Shown here piece after piece: positions 1 to 7,813 of a stretch of 64,000 bases of DNA. The DNA comes from SM1-73 sp964588305 (GTDB lineage: Bacteria; Zixibacteria; MSB-5A5; SM1-73). The stretch covers positions 10,735 to 74,734 of the forward strand of contig CAZPOP010000017.1 of assembly GCA_964588305.1 (NCBI GenBank), written 5' to 3'. A program made the translations under genes and the position numbers. The notes under the pieces are model-generated. The model had not been told where the DNA came from. It worked only from the letters and a program-made list of their open reading frames with translations, and searched no databases. The stretch's first letter is position 1. The number at the start of each line of letters is the position of its first letter.

Positions 1-679
1 ACTGATCGCTCCAGCTGTCTCCGGTCACATATACATTTCCGGACTCATCCACAGCTATGGCCTTGGCGCAATCGCCGTATTGGGTCCCCGGGCCGTCGTA
101 CTTTCTGACCCAGGCAGTGTCTCCCTCAGGATAGTACTTTATCGTGGTATAGTGGGCGTCGGCCTCTCCGGTAACATATACATTTCCGGAACCATCCACG
201 GCGATGTCCCAGGCGTGATCGCTACCGGTTTCTGCTCCATTGTATCTCCTCACCCAGGCGGTATCTCCGTTGGGATAATACTTTATGGTGGCATAGTCGT
301 TGCCAGTCGCGATGCCACCGCTATATCCAGTTACATACACGTTGCCAGCATCGTCTACGGCGATAGCACGAATCCCGTCGTTGTCGCCTCCGGGCCCGTT
401 GTACCTTCTCGCCCATGCGGTGTCTCCATTTGGATAATATTTCACGGTAGCGTAGTCGTCGCCTGTACCGCTGCCGTCACTCCTGCCGCCCACGTAGACA
501 TTGCCCGACGCGTCTACTGCTATGGCAAGAGCCTGATCATTGCCGGTTCCCTGGGCGTTGTAACCACTTACCCAGGCAGTCTCCACGAAAACACCAGCAG
601 AAGAAGGCAAGGCCCACAAGACATAGTTTGACAGGCCGACCATACCCAGGAACAGAATCATTAGAACCTTCTTATGCAT
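1..679 (-). CDS. SBBP beta-propeller repeat secreted protein (3' end outside window)
   Basis: Reading the minus strand from an ATG at 679 gives an open frame of 226 codons that runs off the window. The ATG has a GGAGG 6 nt upstream. The product starts with a signal peptide (MHKKVLMILFLGMVGL) and then repeats a unit of about 55-60 residues four times, each with the pattern AIAVDxxGNVYVTG followed by DYATxKYYPxGDTAW. This is the SBBP (seven-bladed beta-propeller) repeat. Such proteins are exported and probably structural or ligand-binding; no substrate can be assigned. The C-terminus, where a sorting domain would be expected, is not visible. Confidence 0.8.
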   Translation of the reverse strand, partial: MHKKVLMILFLGMVGLSNYVLWALPSSAGVFVETAWVSGYNAQGTGNDQALAIAVDASGNVYVGGRSDGSGTGDDYATVKYYPNGDTAWARRYNGPGGDNDGIRAIAVDDAGNVYVTGYSGGIATGNDYATIKYYPNGDTAWVRRYNGAETGSDHAWDIAVDGSGNVYVTGEADAHYTTIKYYPEGDTAWVRKYDGPGTQYGDCAKAIAVDESGNVYVTGDSWSDQ

Positions 680-1078
680 CCTGCACCTCCAATGAGAGCA
701 AGTTAGAAGTGAAAAGCTTAAAGCTGATATTTTTCTCGAATGTAAGAAAAAAATAACACCCACATCCACAAAAGTCAACCAAAATCGTGCGAAAAGAGGA
801 AAAGATTTGATGAGTATTCGGGCATCACTTGGGAGTGAGCAGTTGTAAGTGTCCAGTCGAATCTAACTGTAATCTCACCAGGTCGAGGGTCGCAGAGACC
901 TACACTTGCCCAGGAGGGTAGGGTGAAAGGATCGCGCGCTTACTGTTATCGCAAACGAACTGAGGCAATCTCTTCATTCCCAATAGATTGCCTCGTCGCT
1001 TGCGCTTTTCGCAATCACGGAAGACATCATATGAATGAAGCGGTATTCTCCTCTTTTTTTGCGGGGAGTCTCAATGAC
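680..1078. other. Intergenic region with one strong palindrome
   Basis: No supportable gene. It holds the leader of the SBBP gene and, at 962-994, a perfect 10-bp inverted repeat (GAGGCAATCT / AGATTGCCTC, 13-nt loop). It lies between the amidase stop at 1079 and the SBBP start, so it could act as a terminator for neither gene in a standard way (no T-run); it looks like a dispersed palindromic repeat. Confidence 0.5.
962..994. repeat. Palindromic repeat, 10-bp perfect arms
   Basis: GAGGCAATCT at 962-971 pairs perfectly with AGATTGCCTC at 985-994. The GC-rich tail after it resembles short dispersed repeats, but I see no second copy in this window. Confidence 0.5.
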
Positions 1079-2953
1079 CTATTGCTTTGATTTTTCCACG
1101 AACCTGATAACTCCGTCGCAGATGGCCTGGGCACATTTTCTCTGGAATTTCTCGGTGCGGAGAAGTTGCTCTTGTTCGGGAATCATCATGAAGGCGCACT
1201 CAACCAATACCGCTAAGAGCTGGCTGGGTCGGGTCAAGACCAGGTTTCCATAATAGACTCCGTAATCTGGCAGCTGCAGTTTCCTCAGCAACTCTCTCTG
1301 AATCTCTTTGGCCAGGGCCAGGGATTGAGGGTGGTAATAATATGTGCTGGTTCCGTTATTGTAAAAAGGATTTATCCCATCGGGAAGGGCATTGTTATGG
1401 ACGCTGATCAGGATGTCGCAGCCTTCTTCGATGGCAATTTTGGGGCGATCGTAAAGAGCCAAGCTGTCCATCCAGCTGCGCGTCATGATGACTTCTGCGC
1501 CATTCTTCTCCAGGATACTCTTCAGCTCTTTGGCTATCTCCAAATTGACAACCTTTTCCTCCAGGCCGGTAGGCCCAACAGCACCAGGATCAGGACAATG
1601 CCCTGGATCCACGGCGATTTTCAGACCTTCAAGTTTTTTCTTCAGCCTGGGCTGATCCTTTATCTCCAGTATCAAGGCGCTCCCCTCATAGAAAACATCA
1701 TACCCCCAGTGTTGTTCCAAGTTCAGATAGACCTTGAGCTGGTACACCTCATCCTTAGGCTGAGCCCACTGTATCTCTTTGATCACCTGGTCTGCAAGAT
1801 CGTACCTAATCCAATCCGTGTTGGAGGTAACTCCATAAATGGTCAAGAACAAGGCGGGCGGCTTTGTTTTCTGCTCAACTCTGAAAGGCAGTTTTTCCTG
1901 GAGGAAAATCCGGAGCTGTGTTTTTCTGTCTTCTGTTTGTGTTCGCATGGAAGTCAGAAAACTTTTGGGAATGGATGTGCCCAAAGGCAGATATTTTATG
2001 CTATCTTCGCGAACCCATGCATTCTCTCCTTCAGCCAACTTCAACCGCACCCACTCCCCGATCCTTCCGGTTGCAACCGCTCTTATGCCGGGCGGTTGGT
2101 ACAAGAGAAGATAGCCTAGTTTGGGACCGGATCGGGCAATGAGGGAGGAACCTGTAAACTCCACTATTTGTGGAGTCTGATCTTGTCTTATGGTGATTCT
2201 GCTTTGAGACGTATCGGTGATGACGTTCGTGCTGTCGTCATTCTTCCTGGACAATTGGAATACAATTCTGACACTATCGATTTGGTCTGTATTTTTTATG
2301 ATATAAGAACCGGTGTACACTCCTTTGAGGAAAAGCTTTTCCGGCACCAGGCCCTTTCCAAATACCTCTTTTCCCCAGTAGGGCTGTCTTTTGGGAGGTG
2401 CTTCGGTCATGGGAATATCCGAAATCAAACCCTCTATGGAAAAAGAAGCCTGGCAGTCAGGAGTCCCTCTGAATTTTATCTCCAATACGTCACCTGCGGT
2501 TAAGATCATGTCTTTGTTGGGAGATACGCTTCCCTTGACGATACAGAAACTGTCTTCGGGCACGGAGAGAATGGGCTCAGGCACTTTCACTTTCAGTCGT
2601 TTAGTGGAGATGCCTGCCTTATTCGAAGCGATCAATTCAAAAACGAAGTTCCTCCCGCCTTCGGCGGGACTTTCAGCGGGCTCGAGTGGGAGGAAGGCTA
2701 AGAAAGCCCCGTTCGGATGGACTTTCACCTTGAATCCGTTTATTCTCAATTCCGATTCGGGAGCCACGGACCCAAAAATGAAGGTAGAATCGGAGACGCC
2801 AATTCTGGCGCCCTCTTTGGGATAGATTACCGATATTTCGGGGAGCGAATCCTCTTCGGTGGCAGCGTCAATTCTTGTGTCTTCGCCCGACACAAGCGAT
2901 AGAAAAACAATTATGGGAATAAAAAAAACAAAAGCTAGCTTTTTGCTAATCAT
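1079..2953 (-). CDS. N-acetylmuramoyl-L-alanine amidase (Amidase_3) with SH3-like region
   Basis: Secreted cell-wall hydrolase of about 624 residues. The C-terminal ~190 residues are a zinc amidase of the AmiC/CwlM type: the block IAVDPGHCPDPGAVGP supplies the first metal-binding His, then NLEIAKEL, VIMTRSW, ISVHNNA (second His) and a late VECAFM (catalytic Glu). A central RAVATGRIGEWVRLKLAEG stretch looks like a bacterial SH3 domain. A signal peptide (ISKKLAFVFFIPIIVFLSLVSG) follows the start. I place the start at 2953, where GAGG sits 6 nt upstream of ATG, rather than at an ATG 8 codons earlier that lacks a ribosome site. It would cleave the bond between MurNAc and L-Ala in peptidoglycan, matching its neighbours. 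A CCCGCC-TTC-GGCGGG palindrome lies inside the coding region. Confidence 0.88.
   Translation of the reverse strand: MISKKLAFVFFIPIIVFLSLVSGEDTRIDAATEEDSLPEISVIYPKEGARIGVSDSTFIFGSVAPESELRINGFKVKVHPNGAFLAFLPLEPAESPAEGGRNFVFELIASNKAGISTKRLKVKVPEPILSVPEDSFCIVKGSVSPNKDMILTAGDVLEIKFRGTPDCQASFSIEGLISDIPMTEAPPKRQPYWGKEVFGKGLVPEKLFLKGVYTGSYIIKNTDQIDSVRIVFQLSRKNDDSTNVITDTSQSRITIRQDQTPQIVEFTGSSLIARSGPKLGYLLLYQPPGIRAVATGRIGEWVRLKLAEGENAWVREDSIKYLPLGTSIPKSFLTSMRTQTEDRKTQLRIFLQEKLPFRVEQKTKPPALFLTIYGVTSNTDWIRYDLADQVIKEIQWAQPKDEVYQLKVYLNLEQHWGYDVFYEGSALILEIKDQPRLKKKLEGLKIAVDPGHCPDPGAVGPTGLEEKVVNLEIAKELKSILEKNGAEVIMTRSWMDSLALYDRPKIAIEEGCDILISVHNNALPDGINPFYNNGTSTYYYHPQSLALAKEIQRELLRKLQLPDYGVYYGNLVLTRPSQLLAVLVECAFMMIPEQEQLLRTEKFQRKCAQAICDGVIRFVEKSKQ
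2654..2668. repeat. Palindrome inside the amidase gene
   Basis: CCCGCC (2654-2659), TTC, GGCGGG (2663-2668) forms a perfect hairpin within the coding frame and adds a Pro/Glu/Gly-rich run (PAESPAEGG) to the protein. The same core with a different loop occurs in the intergenic repeat near 6235. Confidence 0.5.
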
Positions 2954-3029
2954 CTTTTTCCTCTTGGTAGCCTGCATGAAGTATGCTACGTGAGATCTCC
3001 GAAAAAGTCAGATCAGGATGAGAGAATTT

Positions 3030-3058
3030 GGAGTGTCAAGCTTCAGCTTGACCTTGAA
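3030..3058. repeat. GTCAAGC palindromic repeat, copy 1
   Basis: Contains the palindrome GTCAAGCTTCAGCTTGAC at 3035-3052 flanked by GAGT and CTT. The reverse complement of the same unit, including the ACTCC flank, recurs near 11259-11282 and 19615-19639; a longer-loop variant is at 25881-25906. Confidence 0.75.
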
Positions 3059-3116
3059 ATCCTCAAGAAGCTTGGAACTCCTGTTTGGTTCACCTGAAGG
3101 TGAACACTCCAGTCTA

Positions 3117-4121
3117 TCAACTCTCCTTGGGCATAACACCCAATCCTGGTGAATCAGAAAGATAAAGTCTTCCTTTCTCCAGTCTTACCCCGACGTAAGG
3201 ATCATTGGTCAACAGAAGATTTCCATCCAAATCCAGAAAGTCCACTAAAGAACCAATATGGGCGGCAGCGGTGATGCCCACTGAGCTTTCGATCATGCAT
3301 CCGATCATAACCAACAGATCGTGCGCCCTTGCCACGTGGATCATCCTTAAGGCTTCCCGGATTCCTCCACATTTCGCCAGCTTGATGTTTATCCCATCAC
3401 ACAACCCCACAAACTGCAAAACATCTTTTGAGGTCATAAGATGCTCATCTATTATAATCGGAACGTCCACATTCTTTTTGATCTTTTTCAATCCCTCTTT
3501 GTCCTGTGGGTCTATCGGCTGTTCCACGAACTCGATGTCGTATTCCTTCAGCTGACTGATCTTCTCGATAGCTTCGTCGCCCGTCCACCCTGCATTTGCA
3601 TCCACTCTGATCTTAGCATCGGTTGTCTCCCTTACCGCTTTAACCATTTCGATATCGTTTTCCACACCCACCTTGACTTTGTAGATCAAAAAACCCTTTG
3701 CTTCTTTGGTCTTCTCCTTCATTTTCTCCGGCGTGTCGATTCCTATGGTATAAGAAGTAACTAATGGCACTTTTCCATTGAGTCCAAGAAGTTTGTAAAG
3801 CGGAACTCCCAGCCTCTTCCCCATTAAATCATGAAGAGCCATGTCGATGCTTGCTTTAGCAGAGAAATTCCCGGTGATTTTTTCATTCAGTTTTGAAAGA
3901 ATGAGTTCTATCTGGAATGGATCGTCTCCAAGCTGGTCTTTCACCTTTTCCAGAGACTCGATCACAGTGTCCGCATTTTCGTTATAATATTCTGATGGAG
4001 CCGCTTCGCCAATTCCTTCATCAATGTTCACAATAACATTCCTCTTAACTTGAGCTACCGAACGGGAGATTCGGAAGGGATGCTTGAGTTCAAGATCGAT
4101 GGTGTGATAAGTTAGGTGCAT
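3117..4121 (-). CDS. L-Ala-D/L-Glu (dipeptide) epimerase, enolase superfamily
   Basis: Epimerises L-Ala-D-Glu to L-Ala-L-Glu in recycling of murein peptides, in the cytoplasm. The 334-residue length is normal. Visible active-site features: KVK at 148-150 (the KxK of the muconate lactonizing subgroup), metal ligands D174 (RVDANAGW), E200 (FVEQP) and D225 (IIDEH), the second catalytic lysine K247 (INIKLAKCGG), and a DLD motif near 297-299, which in this family recognises the amino terminus of the dipeptide and separates these enzymes from muconate cycloisomerases. Exact substrate is inferred from this motif and from the cell-wall neighbours (amidase, alanine racemase). The start ATG has only a weak ribosome site. 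Confidence 0.85.
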   Translation of the reverse strand: MHLTYHTIDLELKHPFRISRSVAQVKRNVIVNIDEGIGEAAPSEYYNENADTVIESLEKVKDQLGDDPFQIELILSKLNEKITGNFSAKASIDMALHDLMGKRLGVPLYKLLGLNGKVPLVTSYTIGIDTPEKMKEKTKEAKGFLIYKVKVGVENDIEMVKAVRETTDAKIRVDANAGWTGDEAIEKISQLKEYDIEFVEQPIDPQDKEGLKKIKKNVDVPIIIDEHLMTSKDVLQFVGLCDGINIKLAKCGGIREALRMIHVARAHDLLVMIGCMIESSVGITAAAHIGSLVDFLDLDGNLLLTNDPYVGVRLEKGRLYLSDSPGLGVMPKES

Positions 4122-4133
4122 AAGACTTTTCAG

Positions 4134-4318
4134 TTATACTTCCCCCCTCTCCCTAACCCTTCGACTCCGCTCAGGGCAAGCCCTCTCCCCCAACGGGAGA
4201 GGGAACTTCTGTTATTTCCCCTCCCTTGATGGGAGGGGATTAAGGGGAGGGTGACATAAGCTGTTTTCCGTTCCTTAATCACCCTCTCCCTAACCCTCCC
4301 CCATCAAGGGGGAGGGAA
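4134..4318. repeat. CCCTCTCCCTAACCC repeat block, downstream of DUF559 gene
   Basis: GC/CT-rich tandem of at least three related units: CCCTCTCCCTAACCCTTCGACTCC..., a TTGATGGGAGGGG hairpin unit, and CCCTCTCCCTAACCCTCCCCCATC paired with a GGGGGAGGG arm. The last unit abuts the 3' end of the DUF559 gene. The same unit recurs on the other side of that gene (4662-4723), so the gene sits between two repeat copies. Confidence 0.8.
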
Positions 4319-4654
4319 TTATAAACAATTCTCCCTAATCACTGTCAAAACACCGTCTGTATTGTTTATCACCTCATTGTTCCAAAATCTTAGAATCCTG
4401 AAGCCTTGTTCCTTAAACCACTTATCTCTTTTAGTATCCTTATCTTTCTCTATCTGATGCTGACTGCCATCTACCTCGATTATCATGCGCTTTTCAAAAC
4501 AGACAAAATCCACAACATAATTTCCGATTGGCTCTTGCCTTCTGAATTTATATCCTTCTACCTGTTTTGCTCGTAAATGTCTCCATAATAATCTTTCTGC
4601 AACAGTAGACGATTTTCTAAGGTTCTTGGCTATTTGAGTAATGCCATCACTCAA
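4319..4654 (-). CDS. DUF559 domain protein, Vsr/restriction-like endonuclease fold
   Basis: 111-residue protein with the DUF559 core: AERLLWRHLRAKQVEGYKFRRQEPIG, then YVVDFVC and IIEVDGSQH, followed by DKWFKEQGFRILRFWNNEV. The D...EVDG arrangement is the PD-(D/E)xK-type active site seen in very-short-patch-repair-like nucleases; function of the family is not established. The frame opens after a TAG at the repeat boundary and the first usable start is TTG at 4654; there is no close ribosome site. Both flanks are copies of the same repeat, which suggests it travels as a unit. It separates the epimerase from alanine racemase. Confidence 0.75.
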   Translation of the reverse strand: MSDGITQIAKNLRKSSTVAERLLWRHLRAKQVEGYKFRRQEPIGNYVVDFVCFEKRMIIEVDGSQHQIEKDKDTKRDKWFKEQGFRILRFWNNEVINNTDGVLTVIRENCL

Positions 4655-4661
4655 TTCTTTA

Positions 4662-4723
4662 TCACCCTCTCCCTACCCTTCGACTTCTCTCAGGGCAAGC
4701 CCTCCCCCATCAAGTGGGAGGGT
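4662..4723. repeat. CCCTCTCCCTACCC repeat copy, upstream of DUF559 gene
   Basis: Matches the block at 4134-4318 (CCCTCTCCCTA, CCCTTCGACT, CTCAGGGCAAGCCC, CCCCATCAAG, GGGAGGG). The alanine racemase reading frame ends inside it, so its last dozen codons are repeat-derived. Degenerate relatives of the CCTTCGACTxCGCTCAGG part occur near 57470 and 62160-62250. Confidence 0.8.
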
Positions 4724-5883
4724 TTGTTTGATCTCTGTTTATAGACTACCGGCAGTCTCTTTCCCATTCTGGTCATGATCTCATAGGCAAAGGTGCCCGT
4801 CCATTTGCCAAGATCGTGAGCGGTGATTTCATCATCTCCCTGTCTGCCCATCACCACCACCTCATCCCCCACCTTCGTCTCAGGAATGTCAGACACGTCT
4901 ACCATAAAGGCATCCATGCAGACTCTCCCCACCACCTTTGCCCTTTTCCCTCTGATCAAAACCTCGCCTTTATTGGAAAGTAGCCGACTGTAGCCGTCCG
5001 CATATCCTAATGGTATGGTAGCGATTTTGGTCTTCTTCTCAGCTATATAAGTTTGCCCATAGCTGATGGGAGTCCCTTTCTCAACCTCCTTGATGAAGAT
5101 CACCTTGCTTTTAAGGCTCATGGCAGGTTTGACCTCTATCGATTCCGAAGTCTCAAGCGATGGATAAAGACCATACAGAAGATGTCCCACCCTGACATGA
5201 TTAAAGTAGCTTGCAGGAATATCCAACACCGCGCCGCTATTGGCGATGGATTTGATGGGGATGTGATTGGAAAAGGACTCCAATTCGTCCAGAGTTTTTT
5301 TGAAGATCGAGAGTTGGTGAAAGGCGAAGTCCTTTTTTCTTTGATCGGCGGTGGAGAACTGGGAAAGTATACCTTTCAGCCGGACATTTCCCAACTTCTG
5401 TATCTCTTTCACCACCCCTATGGTCTGCTGCGGAGGTACGCCATAGCGTCCCAATCCTGTGTCTATTTCGATGAAAACGCCGGAAGACTTGTTTTGTCTT
5501 TTTGCCTCCCGGGAAAGGTGGTTTACGAATTCCAGATCGGTTATCACCTGGCCTATGTCATACTCCACGATCTTTGCTGCCCTTTCAGGCGGCTCCGGGA
5601 ACAGGTTCACTATGGGAGCATTTATCCCTTTTTGTCTCAGTCGGATTGCCTCCTCCAGAATCGCCACTCCCAGGGAGCCAGCTCCGTTCTCCACAGCCAG
5701 CTTTGCCACTTCGTAGGCTCCATGACCATAGCCATCCGCCTTCACTATGGCCATTAGCTCGATGTCTTTTCCCAATTTCTTTTTGATGTTGGTGATATTG
5801 TGGGCTAAGGCATCTAAGTCGACCTCTAAATAAGCGGGGCGTAGAAGCTTGTTATTCTCACTCGTCATAGTCTTATGTCCCAT
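4690..5883 (-). CDS. alr: Alanine racemase
   Basis: PLP enzyme making D-alanine for peptidoglycan; cytoplasmic, 397 residues. The PLP lysine is K48 in AIVKADGYGHG. Later motifs are GVFIEIDTGLGRYG, LKGILSQFSTAD, HVRVGHLLYGLYP, the catalytic tyrosine block PISYGQTY, IPLGYADGYSR and RVCMDAFMVDVSD. The C-terminal tail NKPSHLMGEGLP is encoded by the flanking repeat and is not part of the family fold. Two ATGs (first and sixth codon) are possible starts; the first has AAGGA close upstream. Part of the wall-related group with the epimerase, amidase and MurJ. Confidence 0.95.
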   Translation of the reverse strand: MGHKTMTSENNKLLRPAYLEVDLDALAHNITNIKKKLGKDIELMAIVKADGYGHGAYEVAKLAVENGAGSLGVAILEEAIRLRQKGINAPIVNLFPEPPERAAKIVEYDIGQVITDLEFVNHLSREAKRQNKSSGVFIEIDTGLGRYGVPPQQTIGVVKEIQKLGNVRLKGILSQFSTADQRKKDFAFHQLSIFKKTLDELESFSNHIPIKSIANSGAVLDIPASYFNHVRVGHLLYGLYPSLETSESIEVKPAMSLKSKVIFIKEVEKGTPISYGQTYIAEKKTKIATIPLGYADGYSRLLSNKGEVLIRGKRAKVVGRVCMDAFMVDVSDIPETKVGDEVVVMGRQGDDEITAHDLGKWTGTFAYEIMTRMGKRLPVVYKQRSNKPSHLMGEGLP

Positions 5884-6043
5884 TTTCCTTTTCGATAATT
5901 TATGTTCTTGGAAAAGAATAAAATTCAGGACTGCACTTATATATTTAAATTTGACTCACCTGTCAAGAGGAAATCTCTTCTGTTGTTTCGGGGATACCCT
6001 TCGGGCGGAGCCTCCGGGCAAGCCTTACCCCGAAACATGAAGA

Positions 6044-6069
6044 GGTCACGGGTGAGGGCACCCGTGATC
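6044..6069. repeat. GGTCxxGGGT...ACCCxxGAYC hairpin repeat, copy 1
   Basis: GGTCACGGGT (6044-6053), 6-nt loop GAGGGC, ACCCGTGATC (6060-6069), followed by AACGGGTA. A second copy at 53604-53629 changes both arms together (CA/TG to GA/TC), so the pairing is conserved rather than the sequence. Confidence 0.7.
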
Positions 6070-6170
6070 AACGGGTATTTATCATCGTCCGATACAAATC
6101 CCTTTAGGATAAACTCGGACGGTACGATCTTTCCCTCGCAGGCCGAAGGGCGTGCTGAAAAAGCCATATT

Positions 6171-6260
6171 GTCATTCTGACGGAGTCCATATGGACGACC
6201 GAAGAATCTCTTCGACCTATACGGAGATTCTTCCCCCGCCAAAGGCGGGGTCAGAATGAC
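6171..6260. repeat. GTCATTCTGA...TCAGAATGAC nested palindromic element
   Basis: Outer arms GTCATTCTGA (6171-6180) and TCAGAATGAC (6251-6260) are perfect complements. Inside are GAAGAATCTC / GAGATTCTTC arms and a CCCCGCC-AAA-GGCGGGG hairpin. This type of element is common in genomes of uncultured bacteria. No protein is encoded in it. Confidence 0.75.
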
Positions 6261-6321
6261 ACGCCGTTAGTTCAAGTTTTTCAACAGTCCCTGAAGCCTG
6301 CGGCTGCCAAAACCTAAGTCC

Positions 6322-7677
6322 CTAATCTTCTTGTCCCTTATCTCTTGCCCCTGGCCCCCTTTTTTTCTTCCACCAGTCCAATCTTTTCTTGATTTCTTTT
6401 TCAAAGCCGAAATCGGTAGGCCGATAGTATTTTCGATTTTTCAGATTTTCAGGAAGATAGGTTTCATCCACGAAATGATCTGGAGAGTCATGCGGGTATT
6501 TGTAGTCCTTACCGTAACCTAAATTCTTCATCAATTTGGTAGGGGCGTTGCGGATATGCAGGGGCACGGGCAAAGTCTGGGTTTTCTGAATATCCTCCCG
6601 AACTAGATTGAATGCCTTGTAGGCTGCATCGCTTTTGGGCGCAGTGGCCAGATAAATCGCCGCCTGGGCCAGAGCCAACTCACCCTCAGGCGATCCCAGA
6701 AAGTGATAAGCTTCTTTGGCGGCAATTGCCACCTGAAGTGCCTGGGGATCGGCATTTCCTATATCCTCGGAAGCCATTCTTACCATCCTTCTGGCGACGT
6801 ACAGTGGGTCCTCACCTCCTGCCAGCATCCTTCCCAACCAGTATAATGCTGCATCCGGATCCGATCCCCTCACGCTTTTGTGCAAAGCTGAGATTATGTT
6901 ATAATGCTCCTCTCCTCCCTTATCGTAGACCAAGGCTTTCTTCTGCATGGTGTCTTCGGCAATCTTCAAATCTATTTTTCTTATCCCCTTCTTGTCGGGA
7001 GGTATGGTCATGACCGCGAATTCCAAGGTGGACAAAGCTATGCGGGCATCCCCGTTTGCCATTTGTGCAATGTAGTCCAGCGCTTCCTCTTCCAATTCCA
7101 CATTCAGATTTCCCAAACCTCTATCTTTATCGTTTAGTGCCTTGTTCAGTATGATCTTCAATTCCTCTTCCTTCAATGGATTCAGTGTGTAGACCCGGGT
7201 TCTGGAAAGCAGAGCGGAGATCACCTCAAATGAGGGGTTTTCGGTTGTGGCGCCGATCAGGACGATGTTTCCCTTTTCCACATGGGGCAGAAAAGCATCC
7301 TGCTGGGCCTTATTGAAACGATGTACCTCATCCACAAACAGGATGGTCTTCCGATTGTATAATTCTTTCATCCTGGCGCCTTCAGCCATAACCTCCTTTA
7401 TCTCCTTTATGCCGGAAAGGACTGCGGAGAAGGAGATGAAATGCGCACCCGTGACTTTGGCGATGATGTGGGCCAGGGTGGTTTTCCCGGTTCCGGGCGG
7501 TCCCCAGAAGATAACGGACTGAATCTTGTCCTCCTCTATGGCTTTTCTCAGAACCGAACCCTTTCCTAAGATGTGCCTCTGCCCCAGGAACTCATCCAGA
7601 GTCTGGGGCCTCATCCTGTCTGCCAGAGGAGTTCTTTTGACGCTCTTATCCTTTTTCTCTCTTTTGAATAGATCCAT
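6322..7677 (-). CDS. rarA: Replication-associated recombination protein A, AAA+ ATPase
   Basis: 451-residue clamp-loader-like AAA+ ATPase (RarA/MgsA/WRNIP1 family) that acts at stalled replication forks. Walker A is FWGPPGTGKTTLA, Walker B is ILFVDEVHRFNKAQQDAFLP, sensor 1 lies in LIGATTENPSFEV, and the arginine finger in LLSRTRVYTL. The C-terminal half has the tetramerisation region with SVRGSDPDAALYWLGRML and the MASEDIGNADPQAL signature typical of the family. Start ATG at 7677 follows a GGAG about 12 nt away. It lies between alr and murJ in the same direction but is not functionally tied to them. Confidence 0.95.
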   Translation of the reverse strand: MDLFKREKKDKSVKRTPLADRMRPQTLDEFLGQRHILGKGSVLRKAIEEDKIQSVIFWGPPGTGKTTLAHIIAKVTGAHFISFSAVLSGIKEIKEVMAEGARMKELYNRKTILFVDEVHRFNKAQQDAFLPHVEKGNIVLIGATTENPSFEVISALLSRTRVYTLNPLKEEELKIILNKALNDKDRGLGNLNVELEEEALDYIAQMANGDARIALSTLEFAVMTIPPDKKGIRKIDLKIAEDTMQKKALVYDKGGEEHYNIISALHKSVRGSDPDAALYWLGRMLAGGEDPLYVARRMVRMASEDIGNADPQALQVAIAAKEAYHFLGSPEGELALAQAAIYLATAPKSDAAYKAFNLVREDIQKTQTLPVPLHIRNAPTKLMKNLGYGKDYKYPHDSPDHFVDETYLPENLKNRKYYRPTDFGFEKEIKKRLDWWKKKRGPGARDKGQED

Positions 7678-7707
7678 AGATCGGTTTTTCTCCGCATAAC
7701 AAAGCCT

Positions 7708-7745
7708 TTATGGCTGTGGGCGGAGCCGTGAAGGCTCCGCTACGC
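7708..7745. repeat. Palindromic repeat GCGGAGCC / GGCTCCGC
   Basis: GCGGAGCC-GTGAA-GGCTCCGC hairpin with the motif GCCTTTATGGCT just before it. The region 55974-56036 contains the same pieces (CCTCCGCTACGC and GCCTTTATGGCT) in another order. Confidence 0.55.
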
Positions 7746-7813
7746 GACGTTTTGTTTTTCAATTAGGTCCATGAGGATCGAAATCCTGTAGGGGTGAATC
7801 TGAAGATCCGCTC

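Larger units (their letters stand above)
5884..6321. other. Repeat-rich intergenic region between rarA and alr
   Basis: No gene I can support. It holds two distinct palindromic units: 6044-6069 and 6171-6260, described separately. The alr promoter would be expected at its left end, but no clear -35/-10 pair stands out. Confidence 0.6.

Noticed and set aside
80..631. 183-codon plus-strand frame at the left edge
   Set aside because: It is the antisense shadow of the SBBP repeat gene on the minus strand, which has a signal peptide, ribosome site and repeated AVDxxGNVYVTG units.
1325..2119. 264-codon plus-strand frame over the amidase
   Set aside because: Antisense to a well-supported amidase; no family motif and no ribosome site.
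5902..6242. Short frames on both strands between rarA and alr
   Set aside because: They lie within palindromic repeats and look like no known protein.
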